Below are positions 19,862 through 27,617 of a stretch of 64,000 nt of DNA, in pieces. This stretch comes from Rhodococcoides fascians A25f (lineage in GTDB: Bacteria; Actinomycetota; Actinomycetes; Mycobacteriales; Mycobacteriaceae). The translations under genes were made by a program, and so were the position numbers. How positions within the stretch are numbered: position 1 is the first letter of the stretch; each line of letters starts with the position of its first letter. The notes beneath the pieces were generated by a model. It was not told the DNA's origin. It saw only the letters and a list, made by a program, of their open reading frames with translations, and ran no database searches. The stretch lies in NCBI RefSeq assembly GCF_000760935.2, contig NZ_CP049744.1:1612001-1676000 (forward strand). Direction: 5' to 3'.

Positions 19862-21046
19862 ATGAGAATCCTGCACACCTCGGACTGGCACATAGGTCGC
19901 ACCTTTCATGGTGTCGACCTGTTGGCCGATCAAGGCGCTGTGCTGGGGTCCATCGCGGAACTGGTTGCGGCACAATCGATCGATGTGGTGGTGGTACCGG
20001 GCGATATCTACGATCGTGCTGTGCCCAGCGCCGACGCCGTGCTGGTCTGCAATCGCGGGCTGGAGGCAATTCGAGCAGCGGGTGCCGTCATCGTCGCGAC
20101 GTCGGGGAACCACGACTCCCCGGCTCGGCTGGGAGCCGGTGCTGCGTTCGCGTCGGCGGGAGGCCTGCACCTGATGACTCGGGTGGGCGATGTCGCCACA
20201 CCGGTCGTCGTCGACGACGAGCACGGCGGCGTTGCGTTCTACGGCATTCCGTATCTCGAGCCGGAGACCACCCGCCTGGAACTCGATGTTCCTGCAGCGC
20301 GTACCCACGCCGAGGTTCTCGCAGCCGCGATGGATCGTGTTCGCGGCGACCTCGATGCGAGAGCCGCTGCAGGAGAACATGTTCGGTCGGTCGTGCTCGC
20401 GCATGCGTTCATCGTCGGTGGTGAGGCGACCGGATCGGAGCGGTCCATTTCTTCCGGCGGCATCGAAACGGCACCGGCGTCGGCGTTCGACGGAGTCGAC
20501 TACGTGGCGCTCGGTCATCTGCATTCTCCGCAGATTCTCACCGACCGAGTGCGGTACTCCGGGTCTCCTCTGCCGTATTCGTTCGGCGAGCGGTCGCACC
20601 GCAAGGCCGTGTGGATTCTCGAACTCGACGCGAGCGGACTCGGCAGCGTCGAGCGAGTGGACCTGCCGGTGGTGCGCGGGCTCGCCCGCATCGAAGGCAC
20701 GGTCGAGGAATTGCTCTCGGACGCAACCTATTCCGATGTCGAGGACCACTACGTCTCTGCCGTGCTCACCGACGACGTCCGTCCGGTGGACGCAATGCGG
20801 TTGCTGCAGCAGCGGTTTCGGCACGCGATACACCTCGAGTGGCGTCGCCCCGAGGGGTCGGGAGAGCTTCGCTACCGCGACCGGGTGCGCGGTCGCAGTG
20901 ATCTCGCCATCGCCACCTCGTTCCTGACGGACATGCGTAGCGAGCCCACCGCAGCGGAGTCCGCATTGCTGGCCCGCGCTCTGACGTCGGTACAGCGCGA
21001 GAACGAGGTCACCGACGGCGCTGCTGCAGACCGCGGTGCTGCATGA
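19862..21046 (+). CDS. sbcD: SbcCD complex nuclease subunit SbcD
   Basis: Mre11-type Mn-dependent nuclease of the SbcCD complex, which cuts DNA hairpins and protein-blocked ends. The phosphodiesterase motifs are in order: DWHIGR (residues 8-13), GDIYDR, GNHDS, then HAF and GHLH. The ATG at 19862 begins directly with the canonical MRILHTSDWH and gives 394 residues. Its stop overlaps the sbcC start in ATGA, so the two are translationally coupled. Confidence 0.96.
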   Translation: MRILHTSDWHIGRTFHGVDLLADQGAVLGSIAELVAAQSIDVVVVPGDIYDRAVPSADAVLVCNRGLEAIRAAGAVIVATSGNHDSPARLGAGAAFASAGGLHLMTRVGDVATPVVVDDEHGGVAFYGIPYLEPETTRLELDVPAARTHAEVLAAAMDRVRGDLDARAAAGEHVRSVVLAHAFIVGGEATGSERSISSGGIETAPASAFDGVDYVALGHLHSPQILTDRVRYSGSPLPYSFGERSHRKAVWILELDASGLGSVERVDLPVVRGLARIEGTVEELLSDATYSDVEDHYVSAVLTDDVRPVDAMRLLQQRFRHAIHLEWRRPEGSGELRYRDRVRGRSDLAIATSFLTDMRSEPTAAESALLARALTSVQRENEVTDGAAADRGAA

Positions 21047-24000
21047 GGCTGCATTCGCTCGAAATCACCGCTTTCGGACCCTTCGCGGGTACCGAGACGG
21101 TCGATTTCGATGCGCTCGGAGCCGATGGGCTCTTCTTGTTGCACGGGCACACGGGGGCCGGCAAGACGACGGTTCTCGACGCCGTGGCGTTTGCCCTGTA
21201 CGGAACCGTGCCAGGGGCGCGCCGCGAGGGTAAGCGACTGCTGTCCGACCACGCGGCCGTGGGAGCGGTACCGAAGGTGACCCTCGAGGCGACCCTCGGC
21301 GGACGGCGCATCCGAATCGTGCGCAGTCCGGAGTTCCTGCGCCCCAAGCTCAGAAGCACCGGAACCACCAAGCAACACGCCAAAGCCAGTCTCACCTGGC
21401 TCGACGGTCGCGGGCAGAACCTCACCCGGCTGAGCGAGATCGGCGATGCCGTCAACGCGTTGCTGGGAATGAGCGCCGACCAGTTCTTTCAGGTGGTGCT
21501 GTTACCGCAGGGCGAATTCGCGCGATTCCTGCGAGCCGACAGTGACGAGCGCGGGAGCCTGCTCGAAAGGCTCTTCGACACAGGCCGATTCGGTGACGTC
21601 GAAGAGTGGTTCGCGCAGCGCCGCCGAGACTTGGCCGCCGATCTCGCCGATGCCCACCACAACATCGACATCATGCTCGGGCGGGTGTCGCAGGCATCGG
21701 GAGTGCCCGAGCCCGTCACCGACGACCGCGAACAACAGGACCCGCTCGACTGGGCGGCCGACGTCCTGGCCGACGCTCGTCAGAATCGGACCCTGGCTCA
21801 GGGGCGCGCGGTGCTGGTCGACGCGGCAGCTCGGCGGGCGTCCGAGGCGCTGGCTCAGGCCACGATCGTTCTGGATCTGCAGCGCAGGCGCGCTCTCGCC
21901 GAGGAACAACTCGCACAGCATCACGCGGGGGAGGAGGCACGAGCAGCGCGCAGAACCGAGCTGGCAGATTCCGCGGCCGCAGGACCGATCGCCGACGCCG
22001 CTGCAGATCTGTCCCTGGCACGTGCGGCGGGCGAGGCGGCTACCGCCGCGCTGGCCGCAGCCGAACGCGAGCTACCGACGTCGCTGGAGGGGCAGCGGTT
22101 TCACGACGCCCTGCATTGGCCACCCGCGCCGGGCGATCCTGCGGACGAGCGCACCGTCGTCGCGCAGTTCGTGCGCCACTGGACCACCGACGTCGCGAGG
22201 ATGCAGTCGTTGCTCGGGGTCGTACGCGAAGCAGCCAAGCTCGCCGGTGCCCTGGTCGACTATCGAGCACAACAACGCAGCATTGCAGCGCAGATCGAGC
22301 GCACCGAGCAGCGGCAGGAGTCGATGCCCGAGAAGATCGCGGCCGCCGAATCGCGGGTAGCGCGAGCCGATGCCGCCGCGACACAGCTGCCGGCCCTCGA
22401 CGAGCGCTGCGAACGGGCTCGCGTGGCCGCCGAATCCGCCATCGAATTGGTACGCAAGCGCGCTGCGCTGGTCGAGAGCGAACGATCCCGCGACCGTGCC
22501 GCCGCCGCACACAACACCTCGTGGGAGCACCTGCTCGATCTTCGTGAGCGACGCATCGACGGGATGGCAGCAGAGCTGGCGGCCCGCTTGAAAGCCGGCG
22601 AGCCGTGCCAGGTGTGTGGATCCCCCGCGCATCCTCACCCCGCTGCGGCCTCGACGTCGACGGTGACCAAGGCGCAGGAAGACAAGGCAGCCGCCGCCGA
22701 ACGGAAGGCAGCTGCCGCCCTCGATCAGGCGGTCGGGGCTCTCGCGGAGGCCAGACTCGCAGTGGACCTGCTGCGCGATCGCACCGGGGGAGCGACTCTC
22801 GCGGAGTTGACCCAGGCCCTCGATACCGCAACGAGTTCGGTGCAGGATGCCCGTGTGAGCGCCGCGGATGCCGACCCGGCGCGGGCGGAACTGAGCCGAC
22901 TGCGCCGTGAGACGGACGAACTGACGGTCACACTCAACAACCTCGTCGCGTCCCGCGTGGCCGTGGACGAGCGAATATCGGCCACCGAGGAATCGCTGAC
23001 GCAGATGCGTGCGTCGGTGTCGCAGGAAGTGGGCGCGGGCGAGTCGCTGATCGATCGAATTGCCGAACGTGAGGCCCTGATCGACGGTGCGCGGCGAATC
23101 CAGGAGGCACGGATCGTCTGGCTCGATGCCACCGCACAGTCCGATGCGCTGCGCGCCGAGCTCGACCGACGAGTTACCGCATCGAGTTTCGCCTCCGTCG
23201 AGGCCGCTGCCGGGGCCGTTCTGACCGCCGATCGCGTCGAGCGAATCGAGGCCGAACTCCGCGCCGCCGACGAGCGTCGGGCGCATGCCGAACACGTACT
23301 CCGTGAGCCCACCATCGTTGCCGTCGCCGGGCATGCGCCGGTGGACCTCGATCCGCTGCGTCAGGCCTGTACCGAGCTGGACCGGCAGGTCAGATCCGCC
23401 GCCGCCACGGTAGCGGAATGCCGAAGGCGCGCAGACGATCTGGAACGACTGATCGCCGAACTGTCGACTGCGGCCGAGGCCATCGCGCCGCAACGCGCGG
23501 AATTCGACGAGCTCGCCAACCTGGCGGACGTGGTGGCCGGGCGCGGTCAGAATGCCAGGAAGATGTCGCTGCGGTCCTATGTTCTCGCGTCCCGGCTCGA
23601 GGACGTCGCCGAGTCGGCCTCGGCGCGACTGCGTCGGATGTCCTCGGGGCGATACGAATTCGTCCATTCCGACGAGGCGGGTGCCCGGGGTAAGCGCGGT
23701 GGTCTCGGCCTCGACATCCGTGACGATTACACCGGTGTCGTGCGCTCGGCGAAGACTCTTTCCGGAGGCGAGGCGTTCCTCGCCTCGCTCGCCCTCGCTC
23801 TCGGACTCGCAGATGTGGTGGCCGCCGAATCCGGTGGCGTCGTACTCGACACCATGTTCATCGACGAGGGGTTCGGCACGCTCGATGCCGACACTCTCGA
23901 GCAGGTGATGGCCGTCCTCGACGAACTACGCGCAGGCGGACGCGTCGTCGGCGTCGTCAGTCACGTCGACGAGATGCGCCAGCGCATTCCCAGTCGCCTC

Positions 24001-24051
24001 TACGTCAAACGGGAGCGCACCGGTTCGACGCTTCAGGTCGTCGCGTCCTGA
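21043..24051 (+). CDS. sbcC: SbcCD complex ATPase subunit SbcC
   Basis: A 1002-residue Rad50-type SMC-like ATPase. Walker A GHTGAGKTT lies near residue 36. Two long Ala/Glu/Arg-rich coiled-coil arms flank a zinc hook PCQVCG near residue 521. The ABC signature LSGGEAF is near 907 and Walker B VVLDTMFIDEGFGTLD near 928-943. Paired with SbcD it processes hairpins formed by long palindromes. The 3' end overlaps the convergent AI-2E family gene by 19 bp. Confidence 0.96.
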   Translation: MRLHSLEITAFGPFAGTETVDFDALGADGLFLLHGHTGAGKTTVLDAVAFALYGTVPGARREGKRLLSDHAAVGAVPKVTLEATLGGRRIRIVRSPEFLRPKLRSTGTTKQHAKASLTWLDGRGQNLTRLSEIGDAVNALLGMSADQFFQVVLLPQGEFARFLRADSDERGSLLERLFDTGRFGDVEEWFAQRRRDLAADLADAHHNIDIMLGRVSQASGVPEPVTDDREQQDPLDWAADVLADARQNRTLAQGRAVLVDAAARRASEALAQATIVLDLQRRRALAEEQLAQHHAGEEARAARRTELADSAAAGPIADAAADLSLARAAGEAATAALAAAERELPTSLEGQRFHDALHWPPAPGDPADERTVVAQFVRHWTTDVARMQSLLGVVREAAKLAGALVDYRAQQRSIAAQIERTEQRQESMPEKIAAAESRVARADAAATQLPALDERCERARVAAESAIELVRKRAALVESERSRDRAAAAHNTSWEHLLDLRERRIDGMAAELAARLKAGEPCQVCGSPAHPHPAAASTSTVTKAQEDKAAAAERKAAAALDQAVGALAEARLAVDLLRDRTGGATLAELTQALDTATSSVQDARVSAADADPARAELSRLRRETDELTVTLNNLVASRVAVDERISATEESLTQMRASVSQEVGAGESLIDRIAEREALIDGARRIQEARIVWLDATAQSDALRAELDRRVTASSFASVEAAAGAVLTADRVERIEAELRAADERRAHAEHVLREPTIVAVAGHAPVDLDPLRQACTELDRQVRSAAATVAECRRRADDLERLIAELSTAAEAIAPQRAEFDELANLADVVAGRGQNARKMSLRSYVLASRLEDVAESASARLRRMSSGRYEFVHSDEAGARGKRGGLGLDIRDDYTGVVRSAKTLSGGEAFLASLALALGLADVVAAESGGVVLDTMFIDEGFGTLDADTLEQVMAVLDELRAGGRVVGVVSHVDEMRQRIPSRLYVKRERTGSTLQVVAS

Positions 24052-25274
24052 CCTGACGTAGTCTTGTCCGGCTTCGACTCGCCCTCGTCGTCCAGACCGG
24101 CCTGTTCCTCGGTCAGTCCCTCGGGCGGCGGGATTTCGTCCTCGAGTTCGTCCTGGTCCGGCTCGTTCGAGCGCGCATCGATCTGTTCGGACAGATACCG
24201 GATCAGCACCGCGGCAACAGCAGCGGCCGGAACTGCGAGGAATGCACCGATGATGCCGAACAACGAGCTGCCGCCCGTCACCGCGAGAAGCACGATCGCC
24301 GGATGCAGGTTCATGCTTCGACTCTGCAGAATCGGCTGCAGCACATTGCCTTCCAACTGCTGCACCGCGACGATGATGGCGAGCACGATCAGCGCCGTGG
24401 TCAGCCCGTTCGCCACCAGGGCCACGAGAACTGCGAGCGCACCCGCGACGAACGCACCGACAATCGGGATGAACCCACCGAGGAATGTCAGCGTTGCGAG
24501 TACCAGTGCCAGCGGAACGCCGAGAATGACGAGTCCGAGACCGATGAAGAAGGCGTCGATGAAACTGACGATGGCCTGCGTTCGGATGAATCCGCCGAGC
24601 GTCGCCCACATCCGCGAGAGCACCTCGCCCAGATGGCGTCCGGCGCGGCCACCGGAGAACCCGTGCAGCCACGGCAGGAACTTCGGGCCGTCCTTGACGA
24701 AGAAGAACGACAGAACCAGCACCAACGCGAGAGTGACCAGCAGCGAGCCGGCGGCGGAGACGCCGGTGAACACGCCGGTGGCGATGACCTCGCCGCTGTC
24801 CTGTAGACGCGACACGATCGCCGACACGGCCGAGTCGATCTGGTCGTCGCCGATGTTCAGCGGCGGCCCCTTCAGCCAGTCCTGAACCTGCGCGATTCCG
24901 CCCGACGCCTGGTCCACCAACTCGGGAGCCTGCTCGGCCACCGACGGAATGATCAGGGTGATGACGCCGCCGATGACGACGAAGAACACCACGAGCGAGA
25001 CCGACGCGGCCAGCGCGGGAGGAAATCCGAGCCGCATCATCAGTTTCGCCGGCGGCCACAACACCGTCGCGACGATGACCGCGAGCAGGACCGGCAACAG
25101 GATCACCCACAGATGACCGATCAGCCAACCGAACACCCAGGCTCCGGCCGCGATCGACACCAGGATGAGCGACCACTTGGCGAGCCACAGGCCGCCGACC
25201 CCGATGAGGTCCCCGCGGTCCTTGTCGGGCTTGGCGGATGCCGTGGATTTTCCTGGCACTGCCGATTCGGTCAC
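24033..25274 (-). CDS. AI-2E family transporter-like membrane protein
   Basis: A 413-residue polytopic membrane protein of the AI-2E transporter (UPF0118/PerM) family: paired N-terminal helices (GAWVFGWLIGHLWVILL), a large loop domain in the middle, four to five C-terminal helices with the ILGVPLALVLATLTFLGGFIPIVG region, and a Glu/Asp-rich tail. Family members export small molecules or act in Na+/H+ exchange; the substrate here is unknown. The GTG at 25274 has a good GAGGAAG site; an upstream in-frame start at 25355 is less likely. From memory it corresponds to Rv1101c. Confidence 0.85.
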   Translation of the reverse strand: MTESAVPGKSTASAKPDKDRGDLIGVGGLWLAKWSLILVSIAAGAWVFGWLIGHLWVILLPVLLAVIVATVLWPPAKLMMRLGFPPALAASVSLVVFFVVIGGVITLIIPSVAEQAPELVDQASGGIAQVQDWLKGPPLNIGDDQIDSAVSAIVSRLQDSGEVIATGVFTGVSAAGSLLVTLALVLVLSFFFVKDGPKFLPWLHGFSGGRAGRHLGEVLSRMWATLGGFIRTQAIVSFIDAFFIGLGLVILGVPLALVLATLTFLGGFIPIVGAFVAGALAVLVALVANGLTTALIVLAIIVAVQQLEGNVLQPILQSRSMNLHPAIVLLAVTGGSSLFGIIGAFLAVPAAAVAAVLIRYLSEQIDARSNEPDQDELEDEIPPPEGLTEEQAGLDDEGESKPDKTTSGQDATT

Positions 25275-25370
25275 TGGGGCTTCCTCACATTCGGCGGATG
25301 GCGGATCGTGAAGAACCATAACGCCCGGGACCGTTCGGCCGCGGGCCACCGCCACCCGACGCGGCAGCGG

Positions 25371-25868
25371 TCAGGCGCTCTCGTGTGCCAACAGCCATTT
25401 CTTTGCGGGCAATCCCCAACGGAATCCGCCGAGGGCACCGCCGATACGGACCACCCGGTGACACGGCACGAACAGCGCAGCCGCATTGCGCGCACAGGCC
25501 GACGCCGCACCGCGGATGGCCGTGGGTCGGCCCGACAGCTCCGCGAATCGGGAGTAGGTCACCGGAGCGCCGGGTTCGACGGTGCGCAGCACATCCCAGG
25601 CGTGCATCAGGAATTCACCGGACCGTTGCGCGACGGGCACATCGTCGATCCGATCGAGTTCGCCGCGGTGGTAGGCGTCGACGGCGTCGGTGACCGTGCC
25701 GAGGTCGGCGGCACTGCGAACGGTGTCGGGTCGCATCGTCGGGTGAATCAGGATTCGCAGCTCCTCGATGTCATCGGTCCAGCCCGACGCGAGTACGCGC
25801 TGATCGGCGTCGACGATGGTGGTGAACGGGCCGATCGGGGTGTCCCGGGTGGCGGCTGTGGCAGTCAT
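25371..25868 (-). CDS. ogt: Methylated-DNA--protein-cysteine methyltransferase
   Basis: Suicidal repair protein that moves a methyl group from O6-methylguanine to its own cysteine. The active-site motif PCHRVV is at residues 135-140 (Cys136), preceded by the helix-turn-helix with the Arg finger region (SGRPTAIRGAASACARN). At 165 residues it matches Ogt. The ATG overlaps the stop of the Ada-AlkA gene by 4 bp, so both parts of the alkylation response are translated together. Confidence 0.95.
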   Translation of the reverse strand: MTATAATRDTPIGPFTTIVDADQRVLASGWTDDIEELRILIHPTMRPDTVRSAADLGTVTDAVDAYHRGELDRIDDVPVAQRSGEFLMHAWDVLRTVEPGAPVTYSRFAELSGRPTAIRGAASACARNAAALFVPCHRVVRIGGALGGFRWGLPAKKWLLAHESA

Positions 25869-27331
25869 GCTTGTCTTCTTTCCAGTGCGGTGATCCACAG
25901 GTGCATCGAGACGTACGAGCGCCACGGTGCCCAGCGGGCTGAGTTCTTCAGCGAGATGTCCAGGGCTTGCGCACCCTGGCGGACGACCAGGTCGGTGTCG
26001 AGGAGAACGTCGGGGTCGCCGAGCAGTCGCATCACGACATAACGAGCGGTCCACGGTCCGATGCCTTTGAGCGCCAGCAGTTCTCGCTCCAGTTCGGGAC
26101 CCTCGCGCGCGGGATGCAGCTCGACGGTTCCCGACGCGATGGCGTCGGCGACGCGGATGACGGTCTGGACGCGGGCCGCAGGGCCGGTGAGAACCTCGTG
26201 ACCGCGTTCGGCGATGACGGCGGCCTCGGGAAACAACCTGGTGACGCTTCCGTCGCCCAGGTCCAGTGGTGCGCCGAGCGCGTCGACGAGCCGGGCAGTG
26301 TGGGTGGCCGCCGCCTTCAGGGAGATCTGTTGTCCGATCACGGTGCGCAGCAACATCTCTGCGCCGTCGACCACCCCGAGGGCCCGAATTCCTGGATGGG
26401 CCTCGACACTCGGTGCCAACTGCGGGTCGGCGCGCAGGGCGTCGTCGACGGCGAGTGGATCGGCGTCGAGGTCGAGGAGATGTCGGATTCGGGCGACGGC
26501 GGGAGCGAGGTCTCGCATGTCCTGCAATGTCACTGCGGCACTGACGAATCCGTCCATCACCCGCAGGGCCACCAGTCCGCCGGCGTGCGGCAGGCGCAGC
26601 GATCGGACGTATTCTCCGTCTTCGGAGAACGATTCGATGCCCTCGACCACGTGACCACGAAGGAACCATTCGATCCAGCCCCTGTCCAACGGCTGGCGGT
26701 AGGGCAGTCGCAACGTGACCGTGCCACCTGCGGTGGTCACCGCGGTGCGGTGTGCCTCGCGGCGCAGCGTGGACGGATCGACGGCGAACACCTCCTTGAC
26801 CGTGTCGTTGAACTGCCGAACGCTGGAAAAGCCTGCTGCGAAGGCGATGTCGGCCATCGACATGTCCGTGGTCTGAATCAGTGTGCGGGCGGTATGTGCT
26901 CGGTGCGCGCGGGCCAATGCCAGGGGGCCTGCACCGACCTCGGCGGTCAACACCCGAGTCAGTTGTCTGCTCGAGTAACCGAGGGTGCTGGCGAGGCCGT
27001 CGACGCCGCCGCGCTCGACGGCCCCGTCGGAGATCAGTCGCATAGCGCGAGAGCTGAGGTCGGAGTGGATGTTCCACCGCGGGGAACCGGGGGTGGCGTC
27101 GGGCTGGCAGCGGCGGCAGGCACGGTAGCCGGATTGTTGAGCTGCGGCGGCCGTGGCCAGGAACGAGACGTTGCCCGGCTTGGGTGTGCGGGCCGGGCAG
27201 GACGGGCGGCAGTAGATGCCGGTGGTGGATACGGCGGTGAAGAACTGGCCGTCGAACCGTGCGTCACGCGAGGAGACCGCGCGATAACACCGATCGAAGT
27301 CCAGTTCTTGCACCTGCCGTTCGCTGCTCAT
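25865..27331 (-). CDS. Ada N-terminal / AraC HTH / AlkA DNA glycosylase fusion
   Basis: A 488-residue fusion for alkylation damage. Residues 1-80 form the Ada metal-binding domain with zinc cysteines Cys41, Cys45, Cys72 and Cys75. Residues 85-190 hold an AraC-type helix-turn-helix (SMADIAFAAGFSSVRQF). The rest is an AlkA N-terminal domain and a helix-hairpin-helix 3-methyladenine glycosylase (LLALKGIGPWTARYVVMR then LDTDLVVRQG with the likely catalytic Asp). It should sense methyl phosphotriesters, activate its own operon and excise alkylated bases. The O6-methylguanine function is in the coupled ogt gene. Confidence 0.93.
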   Translation of the reverse strand: MSSERQVQELDFDRCYRAVSSRDARFDGQFFTAVSTTGIYCRPSCPARTPKPGNVSFLATAAAAQQSGYRACRRCQPDATPGSPRWNIHSDLSSRAMRLISDGAVERGGVDGLASTLGYSSRQLTRVLTAEVGAGPLALARAHRAHTARTLIQTTDMSMADIAFAAGFSSVRQFNDTVKEVFAVDPSTLRREAHRTAVTTAGGTVTLRLPYRQPLDRGWIEWFLRGHVVEGIESFSEDGEYVRSLRLPHAGGLVALRVMDGFVSAAVTLQDMRDLAPAVARIRHLLDLDADPLAVDDALRADPQLAPSVEAHPGIRALGVVDGAEMLLRTVIGQQISLKAAATHTARLVDALGAPLDLGDGSVTRLFPEAAVIAERGHEVLTGPAARVQTVIRVADAIASGTVELHPAREGPELERELLALKGIGPWTARYVVMRLLGDPDVLLDTDLVVRQGAQALDISLKNSARWAPWRSYVSMHLWITALERRQA

Positions 27332-27389
27332 GTACCTACTGTGTCAGCGCGATCTCGCCAGTGCTAGCGGAAATCGGACGTGGCTGCGC

Positions 27390-27439
27390 CCCTCGTGCGC
27401 GTTTTGCGTACCTCCAGCTACGCAAAACGCGCACGAGGG
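27390..27439. terminator. Perfect 21-bp-arm hairpin
   Basis: The arm 27390-27410 (CCCTCGTGCG..., containing GCGTTTTGCG) is exactly complementary to 27419-27439, with an 8-base loop CCTCCAGC. It lies between the end of ybdD (7 bp away) and the upstream region of the Ada-AlkA gene. Most likely it terminates the cstA-ybdD transcript. Confidence 0.7.
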
Positions 27440-27446
27440 CGAAGCC

Positions 27447-27617
27447 CTAACAGCAGCGGGCCCCCGGATTTCGATCCGCTTCCGCGTGCCGGTCCTTCCA
27501 GTACTGACGCACGGTCGGCGGCTCCTGACCCGGATGGTGCCGAGCCAGGTGGGCGACGTACCGGTCGTAATCGTGGTCGCCCATCACCGAGGTGATCCAC
27601 CACCACAGCCCGCGCAT
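27447..27617 (-). CDS. YbdD/YjiX family (DUF466) small protein
   Basis: A 56-residue protein beginning MRGLWWWITSVMGDHDYDRY and ending in ARCC. It has the conserved YbdD features: a Trp-rich start, the HDYDRYVAHL block, HPG, and TVRQYWKDRHA. Its ATG is directly adjacent to the cstA stop codon, the typical arrangement in which YbdD accompanies the CstA/BtsT peptide/pyruvate transporter and is needed for its activity in enterobacteria. It lies in a different frame from longer spurious ORFs. Confidence 0.9.
   Translation of the reverse strand: MRGLWWWITSVMGDHDYDRYVAHLARHHPGQEPPTVRQYWKDRHAEADRNPGARCC

Noticed and set aside
22072..23667. 531-codon minus-strand ORF opposite sbcC
   Set aside because: No recognisable protein; sbcC is complete with all motifs on the other strand.
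27418..27606. 62-codon minus-strand ORF next to cstA
   Set aside because: The real small gene here is ybdD at 27447-27617 in a different frame, with clear family motifs.
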